A stretch of 64,000 nt of DNA from Allacma fusca (GCA_947179485.1 OX359250.1:21062539-21126538); one strand, 5' to 3'. Shown: positions 45,127 to 56,360, counted from the first letter of the stretch. Numbers and translations are program-made. The notes: generated by a model not told the origin, from the letters alone.

Positions 45127-45394
45127 TCATGGAGATGGAGCGGATGGATACTCCATTCCAAAAATTACTTGGAAACTCAACTACACTCAATTAGTACCAT
45201 TAAAGGAGTCAAGTTACGAGGACCAAGTTGCAATTAAAGTAATCAATTTCCAAGGAATCCCCAAAGGCTCCGTAAGAATTCCTTGTAATTCCCTCCTAGT
45301 ATTTACGGCAGTTCCTGCCGGAGACCCATATAGCCATATGGAAAGCCTCATGCTCTTGAACTTCGTTTATCGTATCTGCCCAAAAACCCAATAA
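45062..45394 (+). CDS. putative terminal exon with AATAAA at the stop
   Basis: Opens in phase 0 after the acceptor cctattcttattag at 45061 and reads 110 codons to TAA with no simple repeat. Features: Cys cluster near the start (VVCACACTL), a Gly/Asp-rich patch, then a mixed polar/aliphatic region (IPKITWKLNYTQLVPLKESS) and three more Cys. The stop codon lies inside AATAAA (45390-45395). Such an overlap is possible for a compact terminal exon but unusual. An in-phase upstream exon was not found. No family recognised. Confidence 0.25.
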   Translation, partial: PGSISSLVVCACACTLPAGSNDHGDGADGYSIPKITWKLNYTQLVPLKESSYEDQVAIKVINFQGIPKGSVRIPCNSLLVFTAVPAGDPYSHMESLMLLNFVYRICPKTQ

Positions 45395-45499
45395 AACATT
45401 GTATCTTGTGGAAATCATAATAGTCACGGTCACGACTCAACCCGCTCATCCTTTAATTTTTGCTTGGCTCAGTCGTCGTGAGATTCCTCACTTCCCTCC

Positions 45500-45502
<3 letters not shown>

Positions 45503-45548
<46 letters not shown>

Positions 45549-45558
45549 TCCCTCTCCC
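45503..45558. repeat. (CT)n microsatellite grading into CCCTCT
   Basis: About 21 perfect units, then imperfect. Confidence 0.96.
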
Positions 45559-46114
45559 CGAAAACCTTCCTGTTCCCATGTTATTCAAATGTGGGTTCCT
45601 TTATGCTCAAGAGAGACTCATTGAGGGAGACAATTCTTCTGGTTTGGAAGACACTCATTTTTATGATTTTTCATTTTTATGCTATAGTCAATTATGTAGA
45701 AAAATGTTGCCAGTAATAAGGCAAAGTGTCATAAATTAATTTTTATGGTCTCCCTCTCTCGACCAGTTGGGACCATTTGACTTTAATACTGTCTGATTCT
45801 CAGCCGATAGCTGTTTAGTACTTAGTCCATACCTGCCATTGGGACTGGGATGATTACAATACAAGGGCAGTTGTTGGCTTCATGTTAATACACATTCACG
45901 GTAATATTCCCCTTTTAATCCTTATCTGTGTGTGTGCTGTGTGGCTGGATTAGATTCCAACTGATTCATATATAAGATATTAATTGTGCTTGCAGAGTGT
46001 AAGTACAAGATGTACCACTTAACAGTACTGATCAAGAATCTACGTATGAATGTGAGGGAGATGTTTCCCACACTTTTTTTTCCCCTCTCTGTCGTCCCTC
46101 TTTCTCTGATATAT

Positions 46115-46170
46115 GTAAGTAATTATATATAATTATATATCTATACATATCTATCTATATAATTATTTAC
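46115..46170. repeat. AT-rich inverted repeat
   Basis: GTAAGTAATTATATA (46115-46129) and TATATAATTATTTAC (46156-46170) pair over 14 of 15 bases around a 26-base loop that is itself TA-rich. Confidence 0.8.
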
Positions 46171-46352
46171 ATCCACCAAACTCTCCTCTCCTCTGAGATA
46201 GATACTTTAATGAGCGAAATAAGGGCTCCACTCATTTCTGAAGGAAGAGAGTTGGACGACATGGATATGAAAGAGCGCTAATTAAAGAGTCAAGTTCAGT
46301 AAGATAAAGCTGACTATTATACATATTAACATTAGGGAAAGGAGATGGTGGT

Positions 46353-46365
46353 GGGGGGGGGGGGG
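46353..46365. repeat. G13 homopolymer
   Basis: Single-base run. Confidence 0.95.
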
Positions 46366-46939
46366 TTTAGGGAGGACGGTGCGAGGAGGAATCAGATTTG
46401 ATTCATAGTTTGGTCATTGGAGATGAGGCATGCATTTATTTGAATGTTGAAAAATCCGTGGAATGTAATATGTTGAATGAACGACATAGGGTGATTGATC
46501 AGATCAGGCCACGACTGTAAATGAAAGAGAAGACGAGGAGATGACAATGGGAGTTTGATGAGAGTATTGTACCTTTGCGTAGATAATGATAAACTAGTGA
46601 GTCGCCCAGTGATGCTCTCCTCGTCAGTCTGTTTAAATATATCTACATGGAGTGAGTCGAGAAACTTGTCCACAAAATGGTCATCTCTTACTAGCAGTCA
46701 TTGTTCAAATTGGTATTCTTTACCTTACGGATAACTTATCTACTAGGTTTAATTGCATTCACTCAGGATATTTATATACCGTTCAATAATCATCAGCGCT
46801 GAGCATACCACTAGTCTATAGCACCATGATGACTTGCTCAGCTCAACGAGACTCACATTGAATGGGGATGCTGAGGTTTTTTGACGGATGAGAGTCAGGC
46901 CTATATGTTGTACATAGACTCTAGCCTCACACTCACTCA

Positions 46940-46961
46940 AACACACACACACACACACACA
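46940..46961. repeat. (CA)11 microsatellite
   Basis: Uninterrupted. Confidence 0.95.
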
Positions 46962-47243
46962 ACATCAGTCTGTACTATATGCCATGCTTTAGGACTTACT
47001 CTATCCTTACTCTTGTACTTTGCTCTGACTCCTTGTCCTGTAGTATCAAAATGCGTAGTGAAGTATCTATCTATCTATACATAATTATACATTGTATACT
47101 CAAAATCATGCACAGAGTGGAGTATAGATACTTTGTATAGTATATCTATATGTACCTGACTATTATGTATTATCGTAGGGAGATAAAGCATCCGAATGGT
47201 ATGTAGGATAGTGACAGGAGGTCTTTGAATCTTCCGTGTGAAG

Positions 47244-47244
<1 letters not shown>

Positions 47245-47278
<34 letters not shown>
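47245..47278. repeat. (GA)17 microsatellite
   Basis: Uninterrupted. Confidence 0.97.
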
Positions 47279-47280
<2 letters not shown>

Positions 47281-48425
47281 TCTGTTGTAGTGACTGTATA
47301 CTAAAGATCAGGGTCTTGCATACATCTTGGGTCTTATAATGTCTCGGAGGATGGGATGGAGGCAGAGTGTTAGTGCTTAAAGGAAGCATGTATATACTAT
47401 ACTACATGTATCTATACTTTTTGTACATTAGTACACTGTGGAGTCTGACATGTATCGTAAGGGCTGTGTTTTTGAGTACATATATGGTGGAGAGCAAGAG
47501 AGAGAGATTTAGTGTTCATCCCTCACCCCCGCTAATCATTTCATCCCTACCTGCCGTACCTGAACTAAAAGAACCAACCAATCGAGTTCGCAGTCTTTTG
47601 TATTCCTCCTTTTTAATTACTGACCATTCTACATGCGAGCCTCCTCAGTTAGTTTTCCATCGACTCTGGTAACGTGAGCATGAGGATTTTTGTGCGTCCA
47701 CGCTAACTCCACGACGGGCCGGTGTGTCCGTGTGGTTTTGACTGACCGTTTGTTTTTCTCTATTTATTCTTCATTACTGTAGTGTTCGGGAAGGGACTTT
47801 TATTTTGGTCATCCTCAAAAACGCTCCCCCAGTCGTGTGCATAGCTCTAGCTCTCAGAAAAAGTTGGGACTCACGATCAATTTTTATATACTGTGGCTAT
47901 AAAGATTACTCTCAAAAGGATTTAACAGCCAGGGATATATAAATAAATAAAGAAAGAAATAACCCGGAGTAATTAAAAACGGACAATATAATTTTAAAAA
48001 AAAATAATTATATAAGCAATTACATGAGGATTGTGAGGACTTGAACTTCAATTTCATTCATATCCGGTATACATCCACTGTTTACTAGTAATAAATCTGT
48101 CCATTGCACGGATCCCCTACTCTTCGGAGTGATCACTTGTATTAGTATTACTACGGTGACTGTTTTGTGATTTATCGGTAATTATATATATCTATAATAA
48201 TTATATATTATATATAGATATATTGTTTGGTGCAGTATTTACCCAAATCCCATTTATCTCCAAGTATTTTTTTTTGTAATCGAAAGTATTCCAACTTGAT
48301 TCTTCAACAGCACAAAAATCTCTTGGAAGAATTATACAACATAGTATTTGTGTACAACATAATTTTAGCTGATAATCAAAGTGCCATTTGGATGAGCCCC
48401 GTGTTGTTTTTCTCGATTTTACTAC

Positions 48426-48450
<25 letters not shown>
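48426..48450. repeat. (CA)12 microsatellite
   Basis: Uninterrupted. Confidence 0.96.
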
Positions 48451-48456
<6 letters not shown>

Positions 48457-49013
48457 TATTTGTCTCTGTCGAGCGTCATGGAGAGGACGTACTTTTCCTG
48501 CGGTTCAATGTCAATGATAATAATTAATCAAAATTAACTAGTTCCATTAATTAATCCTCAGTGGTGATATGGTGGTGTCATCATTTTGTTTCTAGAATTA
48601 TTTCACAATCCACTCTTGAACTTGATTTCATCTAATAAGGTCCAAGCCCAGTCCAAGTGTCAACTGATTTTGTAACGCATGTTCCTAAAGTTGGAAATGA
48701 TTTTTCATTTGAACTGAATCAAAAAACTTGTGCAAGTTTCCGGGGTTGGGAGAAGAAGAAAAAAAAAGTTACTCCTTTACTTTTTTGTAACTATTGTAAT
48801 ACTCAAAAAATCTGTTTTAATTGAGACTCTCGAGAGGTTCGAAAAACTCTTGTGTTCAATTACAAGACTCTCAGTTGTGAACCACTCCAAATAACACTAT
48901 GGTTACAGAAGAAACAAACAAAAGTTGTGTCATTTTTTTTAACACTATTTGAGAAAACAACAGTATGACAATTTATTGTAAAGTTTCAAGTGATTTTAAA
49001 TACCATGGTGACT

Positions 49014-49043
49014 CAGAGAGAGAGAGAGAGAGAGAAAGAGAGG
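49014..49043. repeat. (GA)n microsatellite
   Basis: One AAAG break. Confidence 0.95.
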
Positions 49044-49409
49044 ATGAATGAAAAATAATATAGGAAAATATGTAAACAATTCCTTATTGTTTATTTCGGG
49101 GAAATCTAAATAATAGTTCCCAGATTCAAGGAATTTATTACACGAGCTGGACGTAAATTACATTTCGTAATTAATTTGTTTTGTGGAAGTAAACATTATC
49201 CATCTGCTATTCGGTCTGTCCAGCACACACACACACAGACTCACCCGGACCGTGAAGTGACTATAAATAGTTTTCTATTGTCACAACTTCCTCATCATAC
49301 TTCCTGATATTGTGTTTTCGTATGAAGTTCCATCCATTTGGAAGTTAATAAATTCAAGCGGACAAATCATTCTTAGGAATAATTATTGTGCTGGTTGTTT
49401 TTTTTTTGT

Positions 49410-49431
49410 AAAAAGAAAGAAAGAAAGAAAA
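49410..49431. repeat. (GAAA)n microsatellite
   Basis: About five units after a T-rich run. Confidence 0.9.
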
Positions 49432-49703
49432 CTAATCCTCGGTGTGAAGTAAACGCTTTAAAGTAAGTGAAGTTTGTAGTTTTGCTCCTTTTTAAGTTTG
49501 ATTTGATGGAGTTGTGTGAGGGAAAAGAGCAAGTTGGAGAAAAGGACATTTTGTTTGCAAGAGTTGTATTTATGTAATAGTGTCATGGTATTTTTTTTTT
49601 ATTCTGAGCTCTTAAGTGTCCTGTAGCTCCGTCACTTCTTCTCACTAACTCACACTCTTGTCTCTTCGCTAGTATATATTTGACTGGCTTTGTGCAAGGA
49701 AGA

Positions 49704-50028
49704 ATGGAAGTAGAGATTGTCAAGAAGGGAGCTTGTAAACAAGATTTTGAAGCGGTAAGCTATAAGGGTCAATACGTGGAATATCCTTACGGGCTACATT
49801 ACGGACTCTCTCTCGGTTGGCAGTAGTAAAGAGTTGTTCTCCGGGTATATATATATATATATAAGTATAGATGTACATATTCAAGTGAAGCCGAGAGTTG
49901 TGAACCTAGGTGATTTCTATGGTCGTAATGTCCGTCGTGTTTTTATAGGGTCGAAACCTATCGTAAACTACATAAATGGCACTTGGAGGCGATCAACTAG
50001 TCGTTCGGTTATTGTACTTGGAACATGA
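49704..50028 (+). CDS. putative two-exon small gene, unknown product
   Basis: Exon 1 (49704-49754) has one of the best start contexts here (AGAATGG: A at -3, G at +4), reads MEVEIVKKGACKQDFEA and ends GCG|GTAAGC in phase 0. Exon 2, in the same phase from an AG at 49889-49890, reads 45 codons to TGA (50026-50028), basic and CpG-dense (NLGDFYGRNVRRVFIGSKP). The weak point is that acceptor, which lacks a pyrimidine tract; the better-looking acceptor ggttggcag at 49823 leads to an immediate in-phase stop. A TATATA run at 49672-49678 lies about 30 bp upstream of the ATG. Exon 2 alone is attractive because CpG is locally dense. No family recognised. Confidence 0.27.
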
Positions 50029-50102
50029 AGTTCAATATTGCCCTAGTAATTTCCGGCACGGTTCGCCCTGACGGTTCCATCGGTTTCATATGTGTCTATT
50101 AA
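50025..50102 (+). CDS. 25-codon ORF overlapping the previous stop by ATGA
   Basis: ATG AAG at 50025 overlaps the TGA of the preceding frame (ATGA). It reads MKFNIALVISGTVRPDGSIG to TAA and keeps the high CpG density of the preceding frame. The start resembles a short signal peptide. Such stop/start overlaps suggest a frame change within one coding region (a missed short intron, a frameshift, or decay) more than a separate eukaryotic gene. Confidence 0.18.
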   Translation: MKFNIALVISGTVRPDGSIGFICVY

Positions 50103-51951
50103 GTTTATATGTAAGGGAGCCGAGAGTGAGTGAGGCAGGAAGAAGAAAAGTGTTTCTGTTTAGTGCAAGTTAGTCTTTTTTTTTTCTTCTCCTACTACTA
50201 CCTTTAACTCAAAAGGCTTCAACCTGTGCTCATGTCTCCACATATATAGATATACATAGGAGGGTATTTAGTAAGGGACCCATAGTCTGCTTACATCCTT
50301 GTAGTTTTATATGTTGATCCTCAGGTTTTTTTTTTAACGTTGAGTCTCTAATACTGGTGATGTGACGGTACGTTGTAACTTTTAATAACTGGCATTTTTC
50401 TTCATGTGGATAGTACTTTTTCAAGCCAAGCAGCTTCCTATTCTTTTTCCTACTTTCAGCTGAAATTGATTGCTCCGTAAAAATAATTGCCCTCACCTAA
50501 TAAATGTTCTGTCGGTCTTTTATTCTACCCTCTTGTCGTATCTCCGTAACTCCATAACACTCGCCTTGTGAAAGGGAGATGAGCTTTACTATGAATTTTA
50601 CCCTTAGTCTCTCCTTTCACTAGATCCAGACCGTATACATAAGTATACACGGGGTCTGGTTCAATTTTAAGGCCTTTCCGCCATTCCTAGGCTCATCACC
50701 TGTCTTTCAGATAAGTCTACTTTACAGTGGCTGCAAAGTCTTTATGTCTGGTACTACTCATGAACTCCTGGTTCAGAACCACAATCAACCTTCAGATTCC
50801 GTAATACTCTGTAACTCTCAAGACTGCCCTTCAGTCAAGAACAGTAGTCCCGTAGGAGAGCAGGTGTATCTTCGGGTGACTCTTATATATAAAGTAATAT
50901 ATCTATATATATATGGATAGCTGGCAGTATGTCAGTCGTAGGGTATTATGAACCCCAGTGGTAGTAATTGTAAAGTACTCCAATAGCAATTAGTTAAGAT
51001 TCTGAAGAAATGACCTGGAACAAAACCAGCCCTTGTATAATTACCTAACATGAACATTATGTTCTGGGAAGGTGCAAGGATTCCGTATTTTGTTGTTGGT
51101 CCTGAAATTATTTTCGATGGTATTTATATGGACGTTTTTTTTTAGTATGGAACATTTTCTCTGTTTTGTTTTAGAACTCTGCTGACTTTGTAACATTTGA
51201 TGTTGCCCTAGTTACATCTTGCAGTATCTATTCATATTGTGTATTTTCTCGTGGGAAAACTTATTGGTTCGGATAGGACAATAATGTATTATTGTTGTTA
51301 TTGTGACTATAGTGTCTTGTAAATAGTAAAAGTGATTTCCTAGGAAACCAAAAAAAAAATGGAAAATTGGAAAAGTATTGGAGTAGAAGAGTGTCAGGGA
51401 TGCTACTATTTCTAGTGGTTGTGGATAAAGCATTGTTTTTATGAATTTGAGCTTATTTTTATCAAGTGGGGCAAGTCAGGTAGGTTTTTGTTTATTGTTT
51501 GAGGTATTTATAGTTGCAAGCCGGCATGTCTGCTGAGCTTTTGACAAACCTCATAGGGCTAAAGACAATGGAGGGACCAGAGGCAGTGTTGAGAGAAAAG
51601 CAGGGATTTTGGGACTATAGGAATATATTGACAGTGGTAATTCGGGAGAGGAAAGACTATCGAGGGGGAAGAAGTTGCACAAAGGCGAGAAAGGACGGGG
51701 CTGTTAATTTGTAATTTGTGGAATATGTTTCGTTTCACCTGGAATTAAAATGCCGGCACTTCTCCTTGCCCTTTGAAGGGATTTATAGTGTTCTCTTGAG
51801 AAGAGGCTTAAAATGTGGAAATAATAGAATGAAATGAAAAGGAACAGTAGTTGATGTAAGTACAGGAGTTGGAGGAAGCAAGGTTGTAGTTTTGTATTTA
51901 GCAGCTGACCATATGGAATAAACGGAATTATTCCTCATGACAGTTTGAAAT

Positions 51952-51979
51952 GTAGAGAGAGAGAGAGAGAGAGAGAGAT
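51952..51979. repeat. (GA)13 microsatellite
   Basis: Uninterrupted. Confidence 0.96.
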
Positions 51980-52679
51980 AAAGGTGTTCAATAATGAGCC
52001 AGGAATGTGGGGTAGAGAAAATGAGAAAAAGTTGGAATATGTTAAACAACGTGACCATATGCAAGGGGAAGGAGAAGGTATAGGAATGGTTACATCGGTC
52101 TTAATGATAAGAAGCTCCGAGGACGACAACGATGGTGGTGGGGTGAGAAAGGGCTTTTAATTGTTAGGGAGTAGGCAGGTTTTCTTTTTCTAATTATAAA
52201 ATGAGCTTCATGCCACTCTCGGGTCATGACTCAAGGTAGAGGACAGCTTTACGACTGCACATTCTCCTGAGCACAAGTTGACAAGTCAAGCCGACCGAAT
52301 ATGGTTTTACAACGTTCCATAGCCAATTAAGGACAGAGAACGGTCAAGGAGTAAACCTGCGGAAAGCTTGGAAAACAATTTACGTGAAAACTCACGATCA
52401 GAAGACAATCAGGAGGACATATACTGAAGCCCTGCTCAGTGTCTTGTTATTATAAAGGGAAGATAATAAGAAATTGACATTCATTCAGGGCACTCTTAAT
52501 GGCATACATAAGGTTGGGGAACCAGAGGTATGTGGATGTCCCTCACTGTCACAGCTCTTCTAGGGAGCTACAGAGCTCTCTTCCTATTGCCCTGTGTGTG
52601 CGTCCACTGAATTATGCTCAGCCTTTTGTTTGTCTTCCTTGCCTGTTAATTTTTTGAGGATTTTATCCTCTCCTACTTC

Positions 52680-52710
52680 CACACACACACACACAGACAC
52701 ACACACACAG

Positions 52711-52742
<32 letters not shown>

Positions 52743-52768
52743 AGAGATCACATACATACATACATACA
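52680..52768. repeat. (CA)n with GACA breaks, then (CATA)n
   Basis: About 28 CA units with two CAGA interruptions, then four CATA units. Confidence 0.95.
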
Positions 52769-52796
52769 TTGCTGGGCATTGTTGAGTCAAAGTTGA

Positions 52797-53057
52797 ATGA
52801 CGGGACGGTTACGTTTGACAAATACATATGACCCTTGGGCAGGGTCCTCTTCAGAAATTTCTCATTCTTCTTATCGCATTGTTTCGTCGCCTACCTCCAA
52901 AAGTATTATCCTCGCCTTCTGTACCTACGACATGTACTTCCAATCTCAGCATTTACCTGTGGACCCAACAACGCTCATACCTCTATGTACACTGATACAT
53001 GTAGATAGATATAAGTACAAGTCAATACACAGTGTACATATGTATGCTTCATATTAG
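52797..53057 (+). CDS. putative single-exon ORF, 86 codons, unknown product
   Basis: ATG-initiated, repeat-free frame to TAG. Ser/Thr/Tyr-rich N-terminal half (MTGRLRLTNTYDPWAGSSSE), hydrophobic centre with Cys, and a His/Tyr-rich end that runs into the palindrome TACATATGTA at 53035-53044. Start context is weak (T at -3). No family recognised; an ORF of this size is expected several times by chance. Confidence 0.18.
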   Translation: MTGRLRLTNTYDPWAGSSSEISHSSYRIVSSPTSKSIILAFCTYDMYFQSQHLPVDPTTLIPLCTLIHVDRYKYKSIHSVHMYASY

Positions 53058-53217
53058 TTAATGTAATACAGTCAAGGGCTGGATGGAAGGGGACGTATGT
53101 ACATAATTACATACATACGCTAGGAATTTACTAGCTAGCTGGATGATATTTTCAGCATCCACTTGCACACCGATCCTTGAGTATGCCAACAAGTATCTAT
53201 GTATGTAGAGTACCTAC

Positions 53218-53239
53218 AGATAGATAGATAGATAGATAG
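53218..53239. repeat. (GATA)5 microsatellite
   Basis: Perfect GATA units. Confidence 0.95.
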
Positions 53240-53304
53240 TACCTACTCCTGAGTCCACTGTAGTCCCTGGCCGGGCCAACTCCGTGCATACAGTACTTAC
53301 TTAC

Positions 53305-53409
53305 GGGGAGAGTCCTTTTGAGGCTCCGAAATCGGTAGTGAGTCCAAGTTACACCCACCTCGTCCATCCCTTGGACAAATCTAATCTCTGCGTGTACGTA
53401 GTGTGTCAT
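53305..53409 (-). CDS. putative first coding exon, 35 codons
   Basis: Minus-strand ATG (53409-53407) followed by 35 codons ending CCC|GTAAGTAAG, a near-consensus donor, in phase 0. Several CpG; N-terminus MTHYVHAEIRFVQGMDEVGV, then basic. Start context T at -3. No downstream exon could be placed. It is head-to-head with plus-strand frames beginning at 53420 and 53598. Confidence 0.22.
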
Positions 53410-53419
53410 TCACAGACGG

Positions 53420-53662
53420 GTGGGATGTAGTCCCATACGCCAGGGTTTATTTGCTCTATATAGTGGGGAACCACGGGCAGAGAGAGGACTATGGAATGGA
53501 GGAAGTACATACACTGACCATTGTACTATGCCTATAGATCCTCAGCCTCCTAGACTCCACGTCGCTCTCTCACTCTCTGTACGGTACTTACTCACTTATG
53601 TACTTGTCCAGAGTGAAAAGCGACCAGATTTCATACGTGAATCCCCTCCATTCAGAGTTTAA
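53420..53662 (+). CDS. open frame of 80 codons, unknown product
   Basis: Begins at GTG without an ATG and reads to TAA with only a short CT-rich patch. Gly/Pro/Arg-rich in the first half. It overlaps the next candidate (53598-53771) in another frame, so they are alternatives. Confidence 0.14.
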   Translation: MGCSPIRQGLFALYSGEPRAERGLWNGGSTYTDHCTMPIDPQPPRLHVALSLSVRYLLTYVLVQSEKRPDFIRESPPFRV

Positions 53663-53771
53663 GCTACGCTCGAGGCTATCAACTCAACGGGGTACTTTAT
53701 CTAACCCGGGCCTTATTGCATACCTACTCTCCTTGCCCTACCCCACGGACGTTCTCACCTCGTTCACTCAG
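53598..53771 (+). CDS. putative first coding exon, 58 codons
   Basis: ATG at 53598, repeat-free, ending TTCACTCAG|GTGTGTG, a usable donor, in phase 0. Basic first half, aliphatic/Pro-rich end (LIAYLLSLPYPTDVLTSF). Start context C at -3. No second exon matched. No family recognised. Confidence 0.2.
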
Positions 53772-53858
53772 GTGTGTGATTGTGGATAGTAGGCCCAGAA
53801 CAGAAAAATTCTTGGCCCAGCTCGGCCTCACTCTCTTTTCCTTCACTCCCATACACAT

Positions 53859-53863
<5 letters not shown>

Positions 53864-53905
<42 letters not shown>
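53864..53905. repeat. (GA)21 microsatellite
   Basis: Uninterrupted. Confidence 0.98.
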
Positions 53906-53907
<2 letters not shown>

Positions 53908-54059
53908 AGACCTAGGCCCTCCGTTCTAAACTGGCTATTATACTCACATTTTTCCGATCAAACATCCCACCGAAGCGAGTTTCCCAAGCCTGTATAAATT
54001 TCTTTCAGTTTAAACCCGTTTTCCGTCTCCGACTCTCTCAAGCTACCCATTTGTTCAGA

Positions 54060-54078
54060 ATACTACTACTACTACTAT
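54060..54078. repeat. (TAC)6 triplet repeat
   Basis: Near-perfect. Confidence 0.92.
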
Positions 54079-55641
54079 TCCCCGTCTCCGGTAAAATTAG
54101 TGAGCACACATCATCCCTCCACCCGTTAACAACTTGGTGAAACAACTTTTTGGAACAATTTGTTAGAGAGCCTCAACTTCTTTGGAAGTTATTAATTTGT
54201 GAGGGAACGGGATCATACAGAGCCTTAATTCTTTCCAAGACAAAACTCTTGTGTTCAAGTTGTGTTAACGCGGAACTGTTAATCCTCACCGTTAGCATGT
54301 GTGACTCTGTATTAGCAATTCTGCAATTAAAAAGTGCATTGAACTCGACTGAATTGTGCTTGAGTGAGATTGCAGACGGTGGTGGAGGTACATACATATG
54401 TGCGTTATATGTACATGACATATATACATAGATATACATGAGTGTCTCTTGTAAGTGAAAGAGTTTTGACATTTGTCAAGCAATTAATCGTATTCTGTGA
54501 TAAAAACTTCGCGAATAGCATTACCTGGTGTGTAAATTTATCTTACCTATAAATAACGCTGAGTAATCCTACATAACTAACTATTGTGAAGGGTTAATCT
54601 ATCTCAACAGAATAGCACGTTTGTGCCGACCGTTGTTCAAAACTGGATCGTCACACACATTTCCTTCCATATGTGTACATACTACATACACATCTCTCTA
54701 GGCCTTGTGGTATATAAATCTTGAGCATTCTCATACCCCAGCTAGAACATCCCTGGTAGCCTCAAAGCTACAGTAGAGCTTGAGTTGATAGTGGGAGCAC
54801 GTGAAAGGAGAGGGAAAAAAAGGACTATAGACCAACATTTGGAATAGTTGATTCAAAGCTTCCTGGCGGGAATCAATAATAAATAATCCAGAATCACCTT
54901 CGAACCCACATTTTATCCATAACTAGAGGATTGTGCCTATGTACTGTACACTTGTGTTTTCCTTCTGAGACAGACAAAAATCAAATGGGAACAGTCACAG
55001 AATGAAAAGTAAGGAAAGGGTTTGAAAAATCGTAGGTTTTTGATCCGCCCGAATGCTGCTAACGACACTAAATTTGACATTTTTCCGCTTTCAATTCACA
55101 ACTCAATACTTAACTTGTTAGATTACTGAAACAACACATTTTGAGGAACATGCCTTCAGACTCGAGATCGGGGTGTTTAGTGTGACTCCGGATGGCATGT
55201 TTCATCTCTCTACATATCTATACATATGTAGATACATACAGTCTATATGGACTTGACATTGTAGGCACTTATGTCCTCATGTTCACTCCAAGGATACCAT
55301 GTTGAGGGTAGGAAGAGCATATGAATATGCACATGTTTTACTGGGAGTAAAATGCAAGCTGGGATGAAATACGTGCCTGTTGACTGCTTTGCAAAAACCC
55401 GGAATGAGGCTACATGAAAAGTTGCTCGTTTTTTTTTTATATCCCCGTCTCACATGTGACTAGTATGAATGGTGGGGAGTTGGGAGTTAAGGATACAATT
55501 TAGGTATTTTTGTGCGTATGCAAAGTATGTAGAGATGCGATCATTGATTTTGCTAAGCACATTACTCCAAGAGAACTGTGTACATGTGAGAAGTTTCCCA
55601 TTGACAAGGAATCAATAGTTGAGAGAAGAGTGAGTGAGACT

Positions 55642-55643
<2 letters not shown>

Positions 55644-55686
<43 letters not shown>
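55644..55686. repeat. (GA)n microsatellite, about 20 units
   Basis: Uninterrupted to 55681, then AAAG. Confidence 0.97.
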
Positions 55687-56078
55687 TAGAGGAGTTAAGT
55701 ATTGCACATGAAAGGTATGATTTTTTGAAGGGAAAAAAAAACTATAGTCGAAAAGTGTTTTGTGAAGGCAGGAGCGGGGAAGAGACGGAGTAGTAGTTTA
55801 GGGTTGAACCCACATCGGAAGTGGATTCGAGTGTACGAATGAGTATAGTCATAATGATGTGGAAGTCGATTGCCGATCCGAAGTCTCCCAGTGTTTTAGA
55901 CGGGAAATAGTAGTCAAGAGAGTGAAGGAGGGAAAAAAAAGTTTTTTTTTTTAAGATCGGCAACGAGGAGGTTGACGACGAGCGAGAGAAAAGATTCGTT
56001 TTGGTAGGAAATTTATGCAAGTGCGAATCGTTATAGCAGAGAGGGAAAATTGTCTTTTTGCTGATAGCGCATGCTAAA

Positions 56079-56297
56079 CTAACTTGTGCCGTCTATTAGT
56101 TCGCTCCACCCGATTGTGTCGCGATCGCAAATCGGAGCAACTTTTATCGCTGTCGTTTGTTCTTGCACCGATTCCGAGTGGCTATTTGCTTCGTTGACGT
56201 CGGTCCTTTTATAAATCAATAGTGAAAATGAAGGAATTTTTCCCCGTGTCTCGTCTTCGTCCCGCTCCCGGAATGCAAACTTGATGACTTTTAGCAT
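56079..56297 (-). CDS. putative ORF in CpG-dense island, 72 codons
   Basis: ATG-initiated minus-strand frame with no simple repeat, charged and Glu/Asp/Arg-rich (MLKVIKFAFRERDEDETRGK at the N-terminus; ends IGWSELIDGTS). About twenty CpG fall within 56090-56280, roughly twice what base composition predicts. The frame continues upstream of the ATG into GA-repeat sequence. Read on the plus strand the same DNA looks promoter-like (CRE-like plus TATA-like), so coding and promoter readings compete. No family recognised. Confidence 0.27.
   Translation of the reverse strand: MLKVIKFAFRERDEDETRGKIPSFSLLIYKRTDVNEANSHSESVQEQTTAIKVAPICDRDTIGWSELIDGTS
56194..56216 (+). promoter_or_regulatory. candidate CRE-like plus TATA-like promoter
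   Basis: TTGACGTCGG (56194-56203, containing TGACGTC) is followed at a short distance by TTTTATAAAT (56207-56216) inside the CpG-dense island. A CRE-like site just upstream of a TATA box is a known core-promoter arrangement; the spacing here is tighter than usual. The plus strand downstream carries a CT tract and then open frames at 56297-56957. Confidence 0.2.
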
Positions 56298-56324
56298 TGG
56301 GAGTCGCTCTACTCTCTTTTTTCT

Positions 56325-56360
<36 letters not shown>

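Larger units (their letters stand above)
45396..49703. other. repeat-bearing AT-rich stretch
   Basis: CT (45503-45558), G13 (46353-46365), CA (46940-46961, 48426-48450), GA (47245-47278, 49014-49043) and AAAG (49410-49431) tracts, plus an AT-rich hairpin at 46115-46170. Several frames read as protein on one or both strands (for example 48227-48430) but none has a start with splice support; no gene called. Confidence 0.4.
50103..52796. other. non-coding stretch
   Basis: GA tract (51952-51979) and compound CA tract (52680-52742) followed by CATA units; otherwise unique. No supported gene. Confidence 0.42.
54000..56078. other. non-coding stretch
   Basis: TAC repeat (54060-54078) and GA tract (55644-55686). 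Over 54150-54470 both strands are open for more than 90 codons in overlapping frames with no start or splice support; I do not call a gene. Confidence 0.38.

Noticed and set aside
48846..54258. 17-base match AAAACTCTTGTGTTCAA near 48846 and 54242
   Set aside because: No similarity on either side. A single 17-base match is within chance for this amount of AT-rich sequence.
54150..54472. Overlapping frames of more than 90 codons on both strands
   Set aside because: No good start, splice or poly(A) signal on either strand and a chance length; mentioned only for the short WKxL resemblance.
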